From Campylobacter sp. US33a (GTDB taxonomy: Bacteria > Campylobacterota > Campylobacteria > Campylobacterales > Campylobacteraceae), in assembly GCF_004378855.1 (NCBI RefSeq), contig NZ_RYYL01000007.1, forward strand, positions 1 through 39,584: 39,584 nt of DNA, read 5' to 3'. Position 1 is the first letter of the stretch; each line of letters starts with the position of its first letter. The position numbers and the translations under genes were made by a program. Positions 28,101 through 36,323 of the stretch are shown here, piece by piece. Under the pieces are notes generated by a model. It was not told where the DNA came from. It saw only the letters and a program-made list of their open reading frames with translations, and searched no databases.

Positions 28101-28982
28101 ATGATTTTTGATATACATACTTTTTTAAAACTACAAAATACAAAAATATTAAACGACGCTCAAGTAAAGATTTTGCAAAATTTACAAAATGTGTTTTTTC
28201 AAAATTTAGAATTTTTGGAAGATCTTAGAAAATACTCCTTGCTTTCTCATGCGGCTTATTTGAATTTAGATTGTAAGGAAATTTTGTTTGAAGATTTAGA
28301 TCAGAAAAGATTATTTAGAGCACTTAGTAATAATATTTTGAAAAAAGAAAGCGTTAGCATTGGTAAAATCAAGCCTATGTTGGCTTTTTCTTTGGTCAAA
28401 AATTTTATTTTGAAAGCTCATATTAATGAGAGATGCAATGAATCTAAAATGGGTTTTAGGGCAAGTTTGTTTCAACAAAAGAATTCAAAAAAATTTATTT
28501 TAGCTATAGCGGGGAGTGATTTAAGACCTTTAAAATTTGATTTTTACGATGTTTGGAGCGATTTTTTGCTTTTAAATGGCAAAATACCCAAAGGGCAATT
28601 TGAGTCTTTAATTCAATTTTATAACCTAATTAAACAAAGATTTCAATTGGGTAAAATCACTTTAGTGGGACATTCTTTAGGCGGACATTTAGCACAATTG
28701 TTTGCTTTAAATTATCCTTTAGAAATTGATAGTATTTATACATTTCAAGCACCTGGGATTTATAATTTAACAAAAAGGTTAGAAATTCCTTATAAAGCTT
28801 GTCATATCTATACTTTGCATAATATGAATTTAAGGCATTTCAAGTGGTATAATTTTAATTTTGTGCAAAAATTGCATTCTAAAATAGGCGAGGAAATTTT
28901 ATTAAATTTAGGTACAAGGATTCATCATCCTAGTGTTAGCGCCAAAGGTTTAAATGAGCTTTTAAAGAATTTAAAAGCTTAA
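28101..28982 (+). CDS. Lipase-like alpha/beta hydrolase
   Basis: A 293-aa protein with the nucleophile elbow GHSLGG (190-195, Ser192) in TLVGHSLGGHLAQLFALNYP, and an upstream strand FILAIAGSD (about 132-140) at the place where class 3 lipases have the oxyanion-hole loop. A late HH pair (RIHHPSV) could supply the catalytic His. No signal peptide is seen, so it is probably cytoplasmic. The ATG is 24 nt after dps, inside a terminator-like hairpin region; expression may come from dps read-through. Its TAA abuts the ktrA stop. Substrate unknown. Confidence 0.75.
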   Translation: MIFDIHTFLKLQNTKILNDAQVKILQNLQNVFFQNLEFLEDLRKYSLLSHAAYLNLDCKEILFEDLDQKRLFRALSNNILKKESVSIGKIKPMLAFSLVKNFILKAHINERCNESKMGFRASLFQQKNSKKFILAIAGSDLRPLKFDFYDVWSDFLLLNGKIPKGQFESLIQFYNLIKQRFQLGKITLVGHSLGGHLAQLFALNYPLEIDSIYTFQAPGIYNLTKRLEIPYKACHIYTLHNMNLRHFKWYNFNFVQKLHSKIGEEILLNLGTRIHHPSVSAKGLNELLKNLKA

Positions 28983-29623
28983 TAATCAAATTCTTCTAAA
29001 TCTTTAGTAGTTCCAAGTAAGATCACCATATCTCCCACATAAGCGACTGTGGTTTCAAAATCTGGAAACAAAGTCCAATCTTCTGAAGCTTTTTTATATG
29101 CAATGATGCCCATATTTTGCGCTATGTGCTTTAAGCTGTTTCCAGCAAGTTTTTCGTTTATGGTGAGTTTTACAGCTCTAATGGTATTAGCCGAGAGATC
29201 AAATACTTCAAATTCAGGATGAGATAAGAATTCCTTTGCAAGTCTTTTTGCGCTTTCTCTTTCAGGTGAAATAACTTTGGTTGCACCGAGTTTTGAAAGA
29301 ATTTGTCCGTGTATTGACGAGCTTGCTTTTGCTATGATGTTTTTTACACCTATGTCTTTTAGTGCCATTAGAGTTAAAATGCTTTTTTCAACGTTTTGTC
29401 CTATGCTGACAATTACAATATCAACATTGTGAAAACCTGCTTCTTTTAGGGCTATGGTATTGGTAGAGTCTAAAATATATGCGCTTGAAGCCAAGTCTTG
29501 CAAGCCTTTTAAAGAGTCTTCATTTTTATCTGCAATGATAACTGTTTTTCCTTGCATTAAAAGTTCGTTCGCTAAAACAGATCCAAATTTTCCAAGTCCT
29601 ATAATTCCATAACTTTTGTTCAT
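28979..29623 (-). CDS. ktrA: KtrA, cytoplasmic gating subunit of a potassium transporter
   Basis: RCK/TrkA-N protein of 214 aa. The Rossmann nucleotide-binding motif GIIGLGKFGSVLANEL is at residues 4-19 and the RCK-C domain is at the C-terminus. It forms a ring that gates KtrB in response to nucleotides. Its ATG overlaps the ktrB stop by 4 nt, so the two are coupled. Confidence 0.93.
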   Translation of the reverse strand: MNKSYGIIGLGKFGSVLANELLMQGKTVIIADKNEDSLKGLQDLASSAYILDSTNTIALKEAGFHNVDIVIVSIGQNVEKSILTLMALKDIGVKNIIAKASSSIHGQILSKLGATKVISPERESAKRLAKEFLSHPEFEVFDLSANTIRAVKLTINEKLAGNSLKHIAQNMGIIAYKKASEDWTLFPDFETTVAYVGDMVILLGTTKDLEEFDY

Positions 29624-30963
29624 AAATACACCTTTCCTTCTGGATATCTTATATATTTTTCTTTTTCTTGGATAAAAATAGAAAGCAGAAAAGCAAAAAT
29701 TCCTATCCTACCACTAATCATCATAATAATGATGATTAGTTTACTTTCGCTTCCAAATAAAGCACTTAAAGATAGAGTTCCTCCATCGCCAACGGAAACA
29801 CCTACTGTTGCAAATGCGGATGAAGTTTCAAATAAAAGCGTTAAAAACGGATGATCGGATTCAAGTAAAGATAAAAGCATAACGCATAGTATCATGTAAA
29901 TACTAGATCCTATGCTAATAACAAAAGCTTTGCTAATAACATCTTGAGAAAGTTCATATTTAAAAATGCGTATTCTTCCGCCCCTAATAGTCCAGTATGC
30001 GTAAATAAGCAAGATAGCCACCGTAGTAACTTTTATACCCCCTGATGTGCCTCCTGGACTTCCTCCAATTACCATAAATAAGGATCCAAAAAATAAACTC
30101 GCATCCTTAAAAGTACTAAAATCTAATGTGTTAAAGCCAGCAGTGCGATAATTTACAGCAGTAAAATAAGAGCTCAAAATTTTATCAAATAAAGAAAAAG
30201 AGCCTATGCTTTTAATATTATTATACTCTAATAGGAAAATAACTAATGTTGCAAATATAATCAAAGTAAATGTCATTGTGAGAACTATTTTAGTGTGTAG
30301 ACTTAAAGTTGCTAAGCGTTTTTTTTGGAAAAAATAAACTTCAAGTAAGACAAAATATCCAATTCCTCCAATGATGATTAAAGAGGTGATAACTAAGTTG
30401 ATCCAAATATCTTGTCTATAAGACATTAGACCTGTTTCAAAAATACTAAAACCTGCATTGTTAAAAGCTGAAATGGAATGAAAAATTCCACTCCAAACAG
30501 CATGTTTAATATCCATTTCAAGCATAAAGCGTAGGCTAAGCAGTATTGCTCCGCAAAGTTCTATTATAAAAACAAAGAGAAAAACTTTTTTTAAAAATCC
30601 TAAAAGTCCATCCATAGTTGGATAAATCATAGATTCTTTAAGTAAATTTTTACCACTGAAGCCTATTTTTTTGCGTATTAAAAGATAGACAAAAAGTCCT
30701 AAACCCATATACCCAAATCCACCGATTTTTATAAGGCACAAAATAACAAACTGACCCCAAAAAGTAAAATCATTGGCGGTATTTTTAACGATAAGTCCAG
30801 TCATGCTAATAGCTGAAGTACTAGTAAATAGAGCATCAATAAAACTAATGGGATTTTTATGCATTCCTTTTAAAGTTAAAATGAATGCTCCAGCAAGTGC
30901 GATAAAAATATACCCTAAAAATAACATTCTTAAGGTGTTTCTATTAAAATGTGTTTGTTTCAA
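29620..30963 (-). CDS. ktrB: KtrB, potassium-translocating membrane subunit
   Basis: Trk/Ktr/HKT-family membrane protein of 447 aa with four pore repeats, each with its selectivity-filter Gly: TSAISMTGLIV, SAFNNAGFSIF, NYRTAGFNTLD and SAFATVGVSVG. A Gly-rich flexible intramembrane loop (GGSPGGTSGGIK) lies in the third repeat. The start is TTG at 30961-30963 with AGGA 8 nt upstream. With KtrA it forms a Na+-dependent K+ uptake system. It is the first gene of the pair. Confidence 0.92.
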   Translation of the reverse strand: MKQTHFNRNTLRMLFLGYIFIALAGAFILTLKGMHKNPISFIDALFTSTSAISMTGLIVKNTANDFTFWGQFVILCLIKIGGFGYMGLGLFVYLLIRKKIGFSGKNLLKESMIYPTMDGLLGFLKKVFLFVFIIELCGAILLSLRFMLEMDIKHAVWSGIFHSISAFNNAGFSIFETGLMSYRQDIWINLVITSLIIIGGIGYFVLLEVYFFQKKRLATLSLHTKIVLTMTFTLIIFATLVIFLLEYNNIKSIGSFSLFDKILSSYFTAVNYRTAGFNTLDFSTFKDASLFFGSLFMVIGGSPGGTSGGIKVTTVAILLIYAYWTIRGGRIRIFKYELSQDVISKAFVISIGSSIYMILCVMLLSLLESDHPFLTLLFETSSAFATVGVSVGDGGTLSLSALFGSESKLIIIIMMISGRIGIFAFLLSIFIQEKEKYIRYPEGKVYL

Positions 30964-31072
30964 ATTAATCCTAATATTAAAAATTTTGATTAATGGAAAA
31001 TTGTATCTTAAAAAACTTCAAAAAAAATAAATTTATTTTTTTGAATTTAAACTTAATTTAAAAAAATATATG

Positions 31073-31078
31073 TATAAT
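31073..31078 (+). promoter_or_regulatory. -10 element of tRNA-Phe
   Basis: A perfect TATAAT, 16 nt before the mature tRNA 5' end, implying a leader of about 10 nt. It lies in an A/T tract upstream of the gene. Confidence 0.65.
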
Positions 31079-31094
31079 TTTAGTTTTTGAAAAT

Positions 31095-31170
31095 GGTTGG
31101 ATAGCTCAGTCGGTAGAGCAGCAGACTGAAAATCTGCGTGTCGGCAGTTCGATTCTGCCTCTAACCACCA
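31095..31170 (+). tRNA. tRNA-Phe(GAA)
   Basis: A 76-nt cloverleaf: acceptor GGTTGGA with TCTAACC (one G-T pair), D arm TAGCTCAGTCGGTAGAGCA, anticodon stem GCAGA/TCTGC with loop CTGAAAA (GAA), T arm GGCAGTTCGATTCTGCC and encoded CCA. TTTTT follows directly. Confidence 0.96.
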
Positions 31171-31270
31171 TTTTTATGCTTCGACTTCTATATTTTATTT
31201 ATTATTAAACAAAATTCGAACAAAGGTTTTATTTTCTAAGTTGATAGTCATCTTATGTTATTAAAATGAA

Positions 31271-31301
31271 TTTTATTGACTTAATTTTTAAGTCAATAAA
31301 A
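31271..31301. terminator. Terminator hairpin after the phosphomannomutase gene
   Basis: A perfect 14-bp stem TTTTATTGACTTAA (31271-31284) and TTAAGTCAATAAAA (31288-31301) around TTT, 11 bp past the stop codon of the minus-strand mutase gene. It may also stop transcripts from tRNA-Phe. Confidence 0.65.
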
Positions 31302-31312
31302 GATAATTTTAC

Positions 31313-32686
31313 CTAATTTACCAAATTCCCTTTAACTTTTTCGAATAAATCCATGACATTTTTTTGAATTTCCCCAGCTTTTTCAAGACTTGTCGCTTCA
31401 AAACGCGTGATCAAATAAGGACTGGTATTAGAAGCCCTTAAAAGCGCCCAGCCATATCCAAAGTCTATCCTTGCACCATCTATTTCACACAGCGCTTTGA
31501 CATCTTTTAATCCTCCTTGTTCCACAGCTTTTTTAAAGGCATCAACGAGTTTAAATTTTTCTTCTTCACTTGCTGGAATTTTAATTTCTTCTGTGGTGTA
31601 AAGTTTTGGAAGTTCTTCTATCATAGCACTAAGATCAAAGCCTTTGTGAATGAGTTCTAGCGTTCTTAAAAAGGCATAAATTCCATCATCATATCCAAAA
31701 TAACGATGTTTAAAAAAAATGTGTCCGCTTACCTCAGCAGCCAGATCGATATTTTGCTCTTTCATCATCTTTTTAATGTTTGAATGTCCTGTTTTTCCCA
31801 TAAAAATAGTCCCAAATTTTGTCACCTCATCAAAGAGATTTTTAGAGCATTTAACTTCTCCTAAAACGCGAGGATTAGGGATATTTTTGGCGAAAAGATA
31901 GCAAAGCTCATCACCGCAAAAAACGTGCGAAGTGTTTAAGGCAACCAATCTATCAGCATCACCATCAAAAGCAAAGCCAATTTTAAGATTTTGATCTTCA
32001 TTAAGAATGCTTTGTATATCTTTTAAATTTTCTCTTTCTGTCGGATCTGGAGAATGATTTGGAAAATTTCCATCAGGATTTGCAAAAAGTATTTTAGGTT
32101 TTAAATTTAAAGCCTGCATTAAGGGCTCTATAACAACTCCAGCAGCCCCATTAGCACAATCAATAGCAAAGTTAAAATTCCAATCCTTTAAATGCTTAAA
32201 TTGCTCACTCATGAAAGCAATATAAAGACTTAAAATATCATAATTTTCGCAACTTACATCATCTTCAATCACATCATCTAAGTGTTTATAAACTTCTTTG
32301 CAAAGCTCTTTTAAATCTTGTCCAAAAAAACTTTCCTTACCTATAGTAATCTTAAAGCCATTATAATCTTTTGGATTGTGCGAGCCTGTAATCATAATAT
32401 TTGCATCAAATTTCAAACCCTCATAAAGACTGAAATACCCTAACGGAGTAGGCACAAGACCTATGTTATAAATTTTAATTCCTGCTTTATTAAGCCCACT
32501 TAATAAGTAATGAAATAAAGCATTAGCGCTATATCTTGCATCATATCCTACGCTAACATTTTTGCAATTTTTTTCAAGCATTTTTTTACCCAAGCAATAT
32601 CCTATAGCCTTTACACTTTTTTCATTGAGTTCTTTTTCGTAAATTCCGCGTATGTCGTATTCTCTAAAAATCACTTCAAGTTGCAC
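31313..32686 (-). CDS. Phosphomannomutase/phosphoglucomutase
   Basis: Alpha-D-phosphohexomutase of 457 aa that moves phosphate between C1 and C6 of mannose or glucose, feeding sugar nucleotides for surface glycans. The active-site phosphoserine loop is TGSHNP (100-105, S102), the Mg2+ site DGDADR (241-246), the sugar-specificity loop EVSGH (318-322) and the phosphate-binding loop RASNTSPYLITRFE near residue 421. It resembles C. jejuni Cj1407c, which also lies beside fliL and acpS. It is divergent from fliL. Confidence 0.92.
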   Translation of the reverse strand: MQLEVIFREYDIRGIYEKELNEKSVKAIGYCLGKKMLEKNCKNVSVGYDARYSANALFHYLLSGLNKAGIKIYNIGLVPTPLGYFSLYEGLKFDANIMITGSHNPKDYNGFKITIGKESFFGQDLKELCKEVYKHLDDVIEDDVSCENYDILSLYIAFMSEQFKHLKDWNFNFAIDCANGAAGVVIEPLMQALNLKPKILFANPDGNFPNHSPDPTERENLKDIQSILNEDQNLKIGFAFDGDADRLVALNTSHVFCGDELCYLFAKNIPNPRVLGEVKCSKNLFDEVTKFGTIFMGKTGHSNIKKMMKEQNIDLAAEVSGHIFFKHRYFGYDDGIYAFLRTLELIHKGFDLSAMIEELPKLYTTEEIKIPASEEEKFKLVDAFKKAVEQGGLKDVKALCEIDGARIDFGYGWALLRASNTSPYLITRFEATSLEKAGEIQKNVMDLFEKVKGNLVN

Positions 32687-32726
32687 GATTTATCCTTAAT
32701 AAAATTAAAATATAAGAAAAATTTGT

Positions 32727-32732
32727 TAAAAT
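32727..32732 (+). promoter_or_regulatory. Extended -10 of fliL-acpS
   Basis: TG-T-TAAAAT (32724-32732) is an extended -10 element, giving a start near 32739 and a leader of about 28 nt with AAAGGA before the fliL ATG. Confidence 0.5.
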
Positions 32733-32766
32733 TGTAAATCATTTATCTAAATACAAAGGAAAGATT

Positions 32767-33300
32767 ATGGAAGAAGAAGTAGAAAAACAAGAAAAAACGA
32801 GTAAAAAGGGTAATTTTCTTATTATTATCATTGTGGCAATTTTGGCGGTTTTATTGCTTGTGATTGTTGGAATTATAGGTTATTTATTTATGTCTTCTCC
32901 AAGTGATGAAGCTAACGCACCTACTCAGGCTGCTCCAGTAAGTAAAAACGCTAAAGCCAATGTTGTACCAAGTCAAAGGGGAAGTGATTTTGCTAATATA
33001 GGACAAATGTTTGCTTTGGCACCATTTACTTTAAATTTATTAAGCGATAGTGGGGCAAGATATGTTAAATGTACCATTCAACTTGAACAAAATACCGAGT
33101 TACTTACTCCGGAGCTTGAGAAAAAAATTCCTGTAATTCGCGATATTATCATTCGTACCTTGACTTCAAAAACCTTTGAAGAAGTTAGCACTACCAAAGG
33201 AAAAGAAAGACTTAAAGATGAGTTAGTGGGAAAAATTAATGAAGTTTTAACTGATGGTTTTATTAAAAATATTTATTTTATGGACTTTGTGGTATCTTGA
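32767..33300 (+). CDS. fliL: FliL, flagellar basal-body protein
   Basis: Inner-membrane flagellar protein of 177 aa: a short charged cytoplasmic N-terminus, one transmembrane segment (about 17-43), a low-complexity linker rich in Ala, Pro and Asn, and the periplasmic FliL domain with APFTLNLLSDSGARYVKCTIQLE. The end TDGFIKNIYFMDFVVS is typical. FliL rings surround stators and support torque. The TGA overlaps the acpS TTG start by 4 nt. Confidence 0.92.
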   Translation: MEEEVEKQEKTSKKGNFLIIIIVAILAVLLLVIVGIIGYLFMSSPSDEANAPTQAAPVSKNAKANVVPSQRGSDFANIGQMFALAPFTLNLLSDSGARYVKCTIQLEQNTELLTPELEKKIPVIRDIIIRTLTSKTFEEVSTTKGKERLKDELVGKINEVLTDGFIKNIYFMDFVVS

Positions 33301-33656
33301 TAAAAATAGGTTGTGATATAGTTGCCATTTCTAGGATGGAAAAAATTTACCAAAAACACAATGCAAATTTCTTAAATAAATTTTTAAATTTAAAAGAGCA
33401 AATTTTAGTTAAAAATCCTGCCACTTTAGCGGGATTTTGGGCTGCCAAAGAGGCTGCGAGTAAGGCTTTGGGTGTTGGCATTAGCAAGGAGTGTGGTTTT
33501 TTTGATCTTGAAATTTCAAAGGATTTTAAAAATGCTCCTTATTTTAATTTTTCTTCAAAACTTTTAAATTCTTTTAAAATCAATTCTGCTTCACTTAGTA
33601 TTTCGCATGATGGAGGTTTTGCAATCGCCGTTGTTGTGATGGATTTAGAGGCTTGA
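33297..33656 (+). CDS. acpS: AcpS, holo-acyl carrier protein synthase
   Basis: Phosphopantetheinyl transferase of 119 aa that activates acyl carrier protein with the CoA 4'-phosphopantetheine group. The metal-binding residues are D7 in IGCDIVAISR and E52 in GFWAAKEAASKALG; SISHDGGFAIAVVV is the usual C-terminal strand. The start is TTG, sharing bases with the fliL stop codon (TTGA), which gives MIKIGCDIV, the standard N-terminus. The pairing with fliL is as in C. jejuni. Confidence 0.94.
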   Translation: MIKIGCDIVAISRMEKIYQKHNANFLNKFLNLKEQILVKNPATLAGFWAAKEAASKALGVGISKECGFFDLEISKDFKNAPYFNFSSKLLNSFKINSASLSISHDGGFAIAVVVMDLEA

Positions 33657-33657
33657 G

Positions 33658-34884
33658 TTAAATTCTTTTTTGATTTTTTTTAATATCAAAATAAAATTTC
33701 AAGTATCCACATTTATACCAAGTTTTATGTGCCTTAATTAAGGCATTTCCTAGTTTATAGGAAAGATGATTTTTGCATTTTAAAGCTTTTTCATGATCAC
33801 TAAAATCTTCTAAATTTGCATTATTTTTAGCTAAATTTTTATGTTCTTTAGCAATTTTGTTAAGCGCGAAAGGCATTTTAAAATACCCTTTAAAGCTTTT
33901 TGAATGATCTATCATCGCAAAACCTAGTTTATAGCAGAGTTACTAAATTCACAGCTCCTGTGGGCTTTTTAACTTCTTTGATTTCTTTTGGAATTTCTTG
34001 TCTAGATTCTTCTTTTGGTTTTGGGGTTTCAAATTTAAGTTTTGAAAAAGGAATTTTATTTTCATCTTTATATAATTTACATTCGCTTCTATCGCTATCT
34101 TTAAACAATGCAAAGCGATTTTTGTGCGTGTTATTATAAATATAATCATACACAAACTCAAGCTTTTGTCCTGCACTCTCAAGCTTTTCAAGCTCATTTT
34201 TAAGTAAGCTTGGATCTAAGAAAATATCTTTTTCAAAGCTAAATTTAAAATCTTCTTTTTGTATGGTTGAAAGCTCTTTAATTTTTTCTTTACTCCAACT
34301 TCCATCAGTAGGATCTTCTCTACTCCAAAAATGATTTTCTTTGATTAATCTACTAGGGTTTCCTGCATAAATTGAATTTGAAAATTTAACTCCACTATTT
34401 ACACTTTTTGCACCTAAAATACTCCCACTTGCTACAAAACCTCCTTTTAAAATAGCTGCTTCTTGAGCACACCAAACATGATCTCCTATATAAATACTTT
34501 TACCAAGATTTATTCTTTTGTAAGTATTGCTATCAAAAATGAGATGATGATCAGTGGGCGAGAGCCAAATTCCCCAAGAAAACATACAATCATTGCCCAA
34601 AATAAGATTTTTGCCTTCGCTAACACGAAAAGAAGTTCCATTGGAAGTAGAATTTTTACCAATATAGCAAAGTCCATTGCTATGAATATTAAAATTTCCA
34701 TTAGTTCTACTTGTATTGCCAATAAAAAGCAAAGAATTGTTTCCGTTAAAACAGCATTTACATTCGCACTACTTCCAGCAAAAAAGACTATATTATTACT
34801 CCCTTTAAATTCAAGTTTTAAATTCTTTTGTAAGGATAAATCCCCATAAATAATATTACCTTTTTCGTCTATAGTTTTTAGCAT
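33658..34884 (-). pseudogene. Hexapeptide-repeat acyltransferase with glycan-locus tail, two frameshifts
   Basis: The gene reads in three pieces. Frame A starts at the ATG at 34884 (MLKTIDEKGNIIYGDLSLQK...) and runs through SSANVNAV to about 34750. A different frame then carries the left-handed beta-helix body (LLFIGNTSRTNGNF, SIYIGDHVWCAQEAAILKGG, NSIYAGNPSRLIK), ending at TAA 33929-33931. Frame A resumes after about 33945 as LCYKLGFAMIDHSKSFKGY down to 33658. Five T in place of the four at 34748-34751 (A on the plus strand) would restore the first join as NAVFNGNNSLLFIGN. The shifts compensate, since the ends share a frame. Intact, it would be about 408 aa: an O- or N-acetyltransferase with the C-terminal tail found on Campylobacter surface-glycan transferases. 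Assembly error or programmed shifting are alternatives. Confidence 0.75.
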
Positions 34885-34960
34885 TCTTAACCTTAAATTT
34901 AAAAACTTGTTTTCTTTTAAAGGCTTTATTGCTAAATTAAGAAAAAAATTTGGATTTTTA

Positions 34961-35152
34961 ATGACTCAAAGAGATATAGCAGGAAAATTAGATATCAATG
35001 TCAAAACTTTGCATAAATGGAAAAAAGATCGCCCAAAGGTTTATGAGCTTTTGATGCTAGGTTTAAAGGTACAAGAGATATTAGATAAACTTAAAAAAGA
35101 ATGTGAAGATTTAGAAAATTCACTTGATGTTAAAAATTTGCAAAAGTGCTAA
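34961..35152 (+). CDS. Small helix-turn-helix protein
   Basis: From the ATG at 34961 this is a 63-aa protein beginning MTQRDIAGKLDINVKTLHKWKKDRP, a plain helix-turn-helix (residues about 2-24), followed by a helical tail rich in Lys, Glu and Leu. It is probably a small DNA-binding protein of unknown target. An upstream in-frame TTG at 34907 would add 18 residues (LRKKFGFL before the Met), but neither start has a good ribosome site. Its last 23 nt overlap the convergent ctsF gene. I do not recognise a named family. Confidence 0.65.
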   Translation: MTQRDIAGKLDINVKTLHKWKKDRPKVYELLMLGLKVQEILDKLKKECEDLENSLDVKNLQKC

Positions 35153-36323
35153 GTTCCCACATAGGTAAAAAAATCCCCAAAGCCAATAAAAGTACCATTA
35201 TAGCGACCATTAAAGTGAGTGCAGGCTCTAAGAAAATGAAAAATTTTTCTACCAAATTTTCTTGTTTATTCTGATAATATAAAGCGATTTTTTCACACAT
35301 AAAATCAAGCTTAGAGCTTTTCATCGCAACGCTTAACATTTGCACTATCATTCCTTCGAAAAGCCTTGTCTTATTAAAAGCTTCATCAAATTCCAATCCT
35401 TGTTTGCAAAGATCATCAATTTGTTTATATTCTTGAGATAAAAATTTATTTTCAACGCCCATACAAGCTAAATTTAAAGCTTTACTTGCATCGATACCCA
35501 CACGCAACAAAAGCCCCAAAATAAGGAAAAAATAATAAGCTTGAGTGTAAAAAATGATTTTGCCGATGATGGGAATTTTAAGGATAAAACGATCGCTTTT
35601 GTAGGCAAAATTTGCATTGTATTTATAAATGGTGAAAAATCCTATAAAAGTGCTTAAAAGACTTGGAATTAAAATCATATAATAAGAATCTAAAAATTCA
35701 TACAAACCTAAAATAATTTGCGTAATTAAAGGTAGATTGACATTAAAATCATCAAATATGGTTTTAAATTGTGGCACAACAAAAAGCATGAGTGATAAAA
35801 AGGCTATAAACAATGCCACAAGCACGATTATAGGATAATTTAGCGCCTTTTTTAGTCGTTTTTTAGTTATAAGTTTTTTTTCGTGAATTTCAGAAATTTT
35901 TGCAAATACAAAGGCTAGATCGCCCATATTTTCGCCCATTTTAATTAAAGCCAAATCGCTTTGCGTGATATGCACCGAAGAATTTTCTAAGGCCTTATGA
36001 AGACTTTGACCGCTGGCTATATTTCCACGAACTTTGTTTAAAAAAGCATCGATGTTTTTATTGTATTTGTGCTTGCAAAGCTCATTAAGAGCTTGTTCTA
36101 TGCTAAGCCCTACTTCAAGAAGCAAAGATAATTCTTTAAAAATATGACTGATTTCTTTATTTAAATTTCTGCTGTAATAATTTGTTTTGCTAAGTTCTTT
36201 AAATTCAAGAATTTTAAAACCTTGTTTTAGAATTTGGCTTTGTGCTTCAAATCTCGTATGAGCTTTGGTAATCAGCTTTTTAGTGTGATTGTTTTTTGAG
36301 ATTAAAAATTCATATTTTTTCAC
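35130..36323 (-). CDS. ctsF: CtsF, type II secretion-like inner-membrane protein for DNA uptake
   Basis: GspF/PilC-family polytopic membrane protein of 397 aa with two related T2SSF domains, each beginning with a helical bundle (FKELSLLLEVGLSIEQAL and FFLILGLLLRVGIDASKAL) and three main membrane helices in total. In C. jejuni CtsF is required for natural transformation. The start is GTG at 36321-36323, sharing GTGA with the ctsE stop. Last gene of ctsD-P-X-E-F. Confidence 0.92.
   Translation of the reverse strand: MKKYEFLISKNNHTKKLITKAHTRFEAQSQILKQGFKILEFKELSKTNYYSRNLNKEISHIFKELSLLLEVGLSIEQALNELCKHKYNKNIDAFLNKVRGNIASGQSLHKALENSSVHITQSDLALIKMGENMGDLAFVFAKISEIHEKKLITKKRLKKALNYPIIVLVALFIAFLSLMLFVVPQFKTIFDDFNVNLPLITQIILGLYEFLDSYYMILIPSLLSTFIGFFTIYKYNANFAYKSDRFILKIPIIGKIIFYTQAYYFFLILGLLLRVGIDASKALNLACMGVENKFLSQEYKQIDDLCKQGLEFDEAFNKTRLFEGMIVQMLSVAMKSSKLDFMCEKIALYYQNKQENLVEKFFIFLEPALTLMVAIMVLLLALGIFLPMWELSTFANF

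Noticed and set aside
31276-31297. TTGACTTAA...TTAAGTCAA resembles a Crp/Fnr-type site
   Set aside because: The arms extend to a 14-bp perfect stem with a 3-nt loop next to a stop codon, so a terminator is the better explanation, and no promoter lies downstream.
34463-34849. A 128-codon frame on the plus strand
   Set aside because: It is antisense to the broken acyltransferase and has no recognisable domain.
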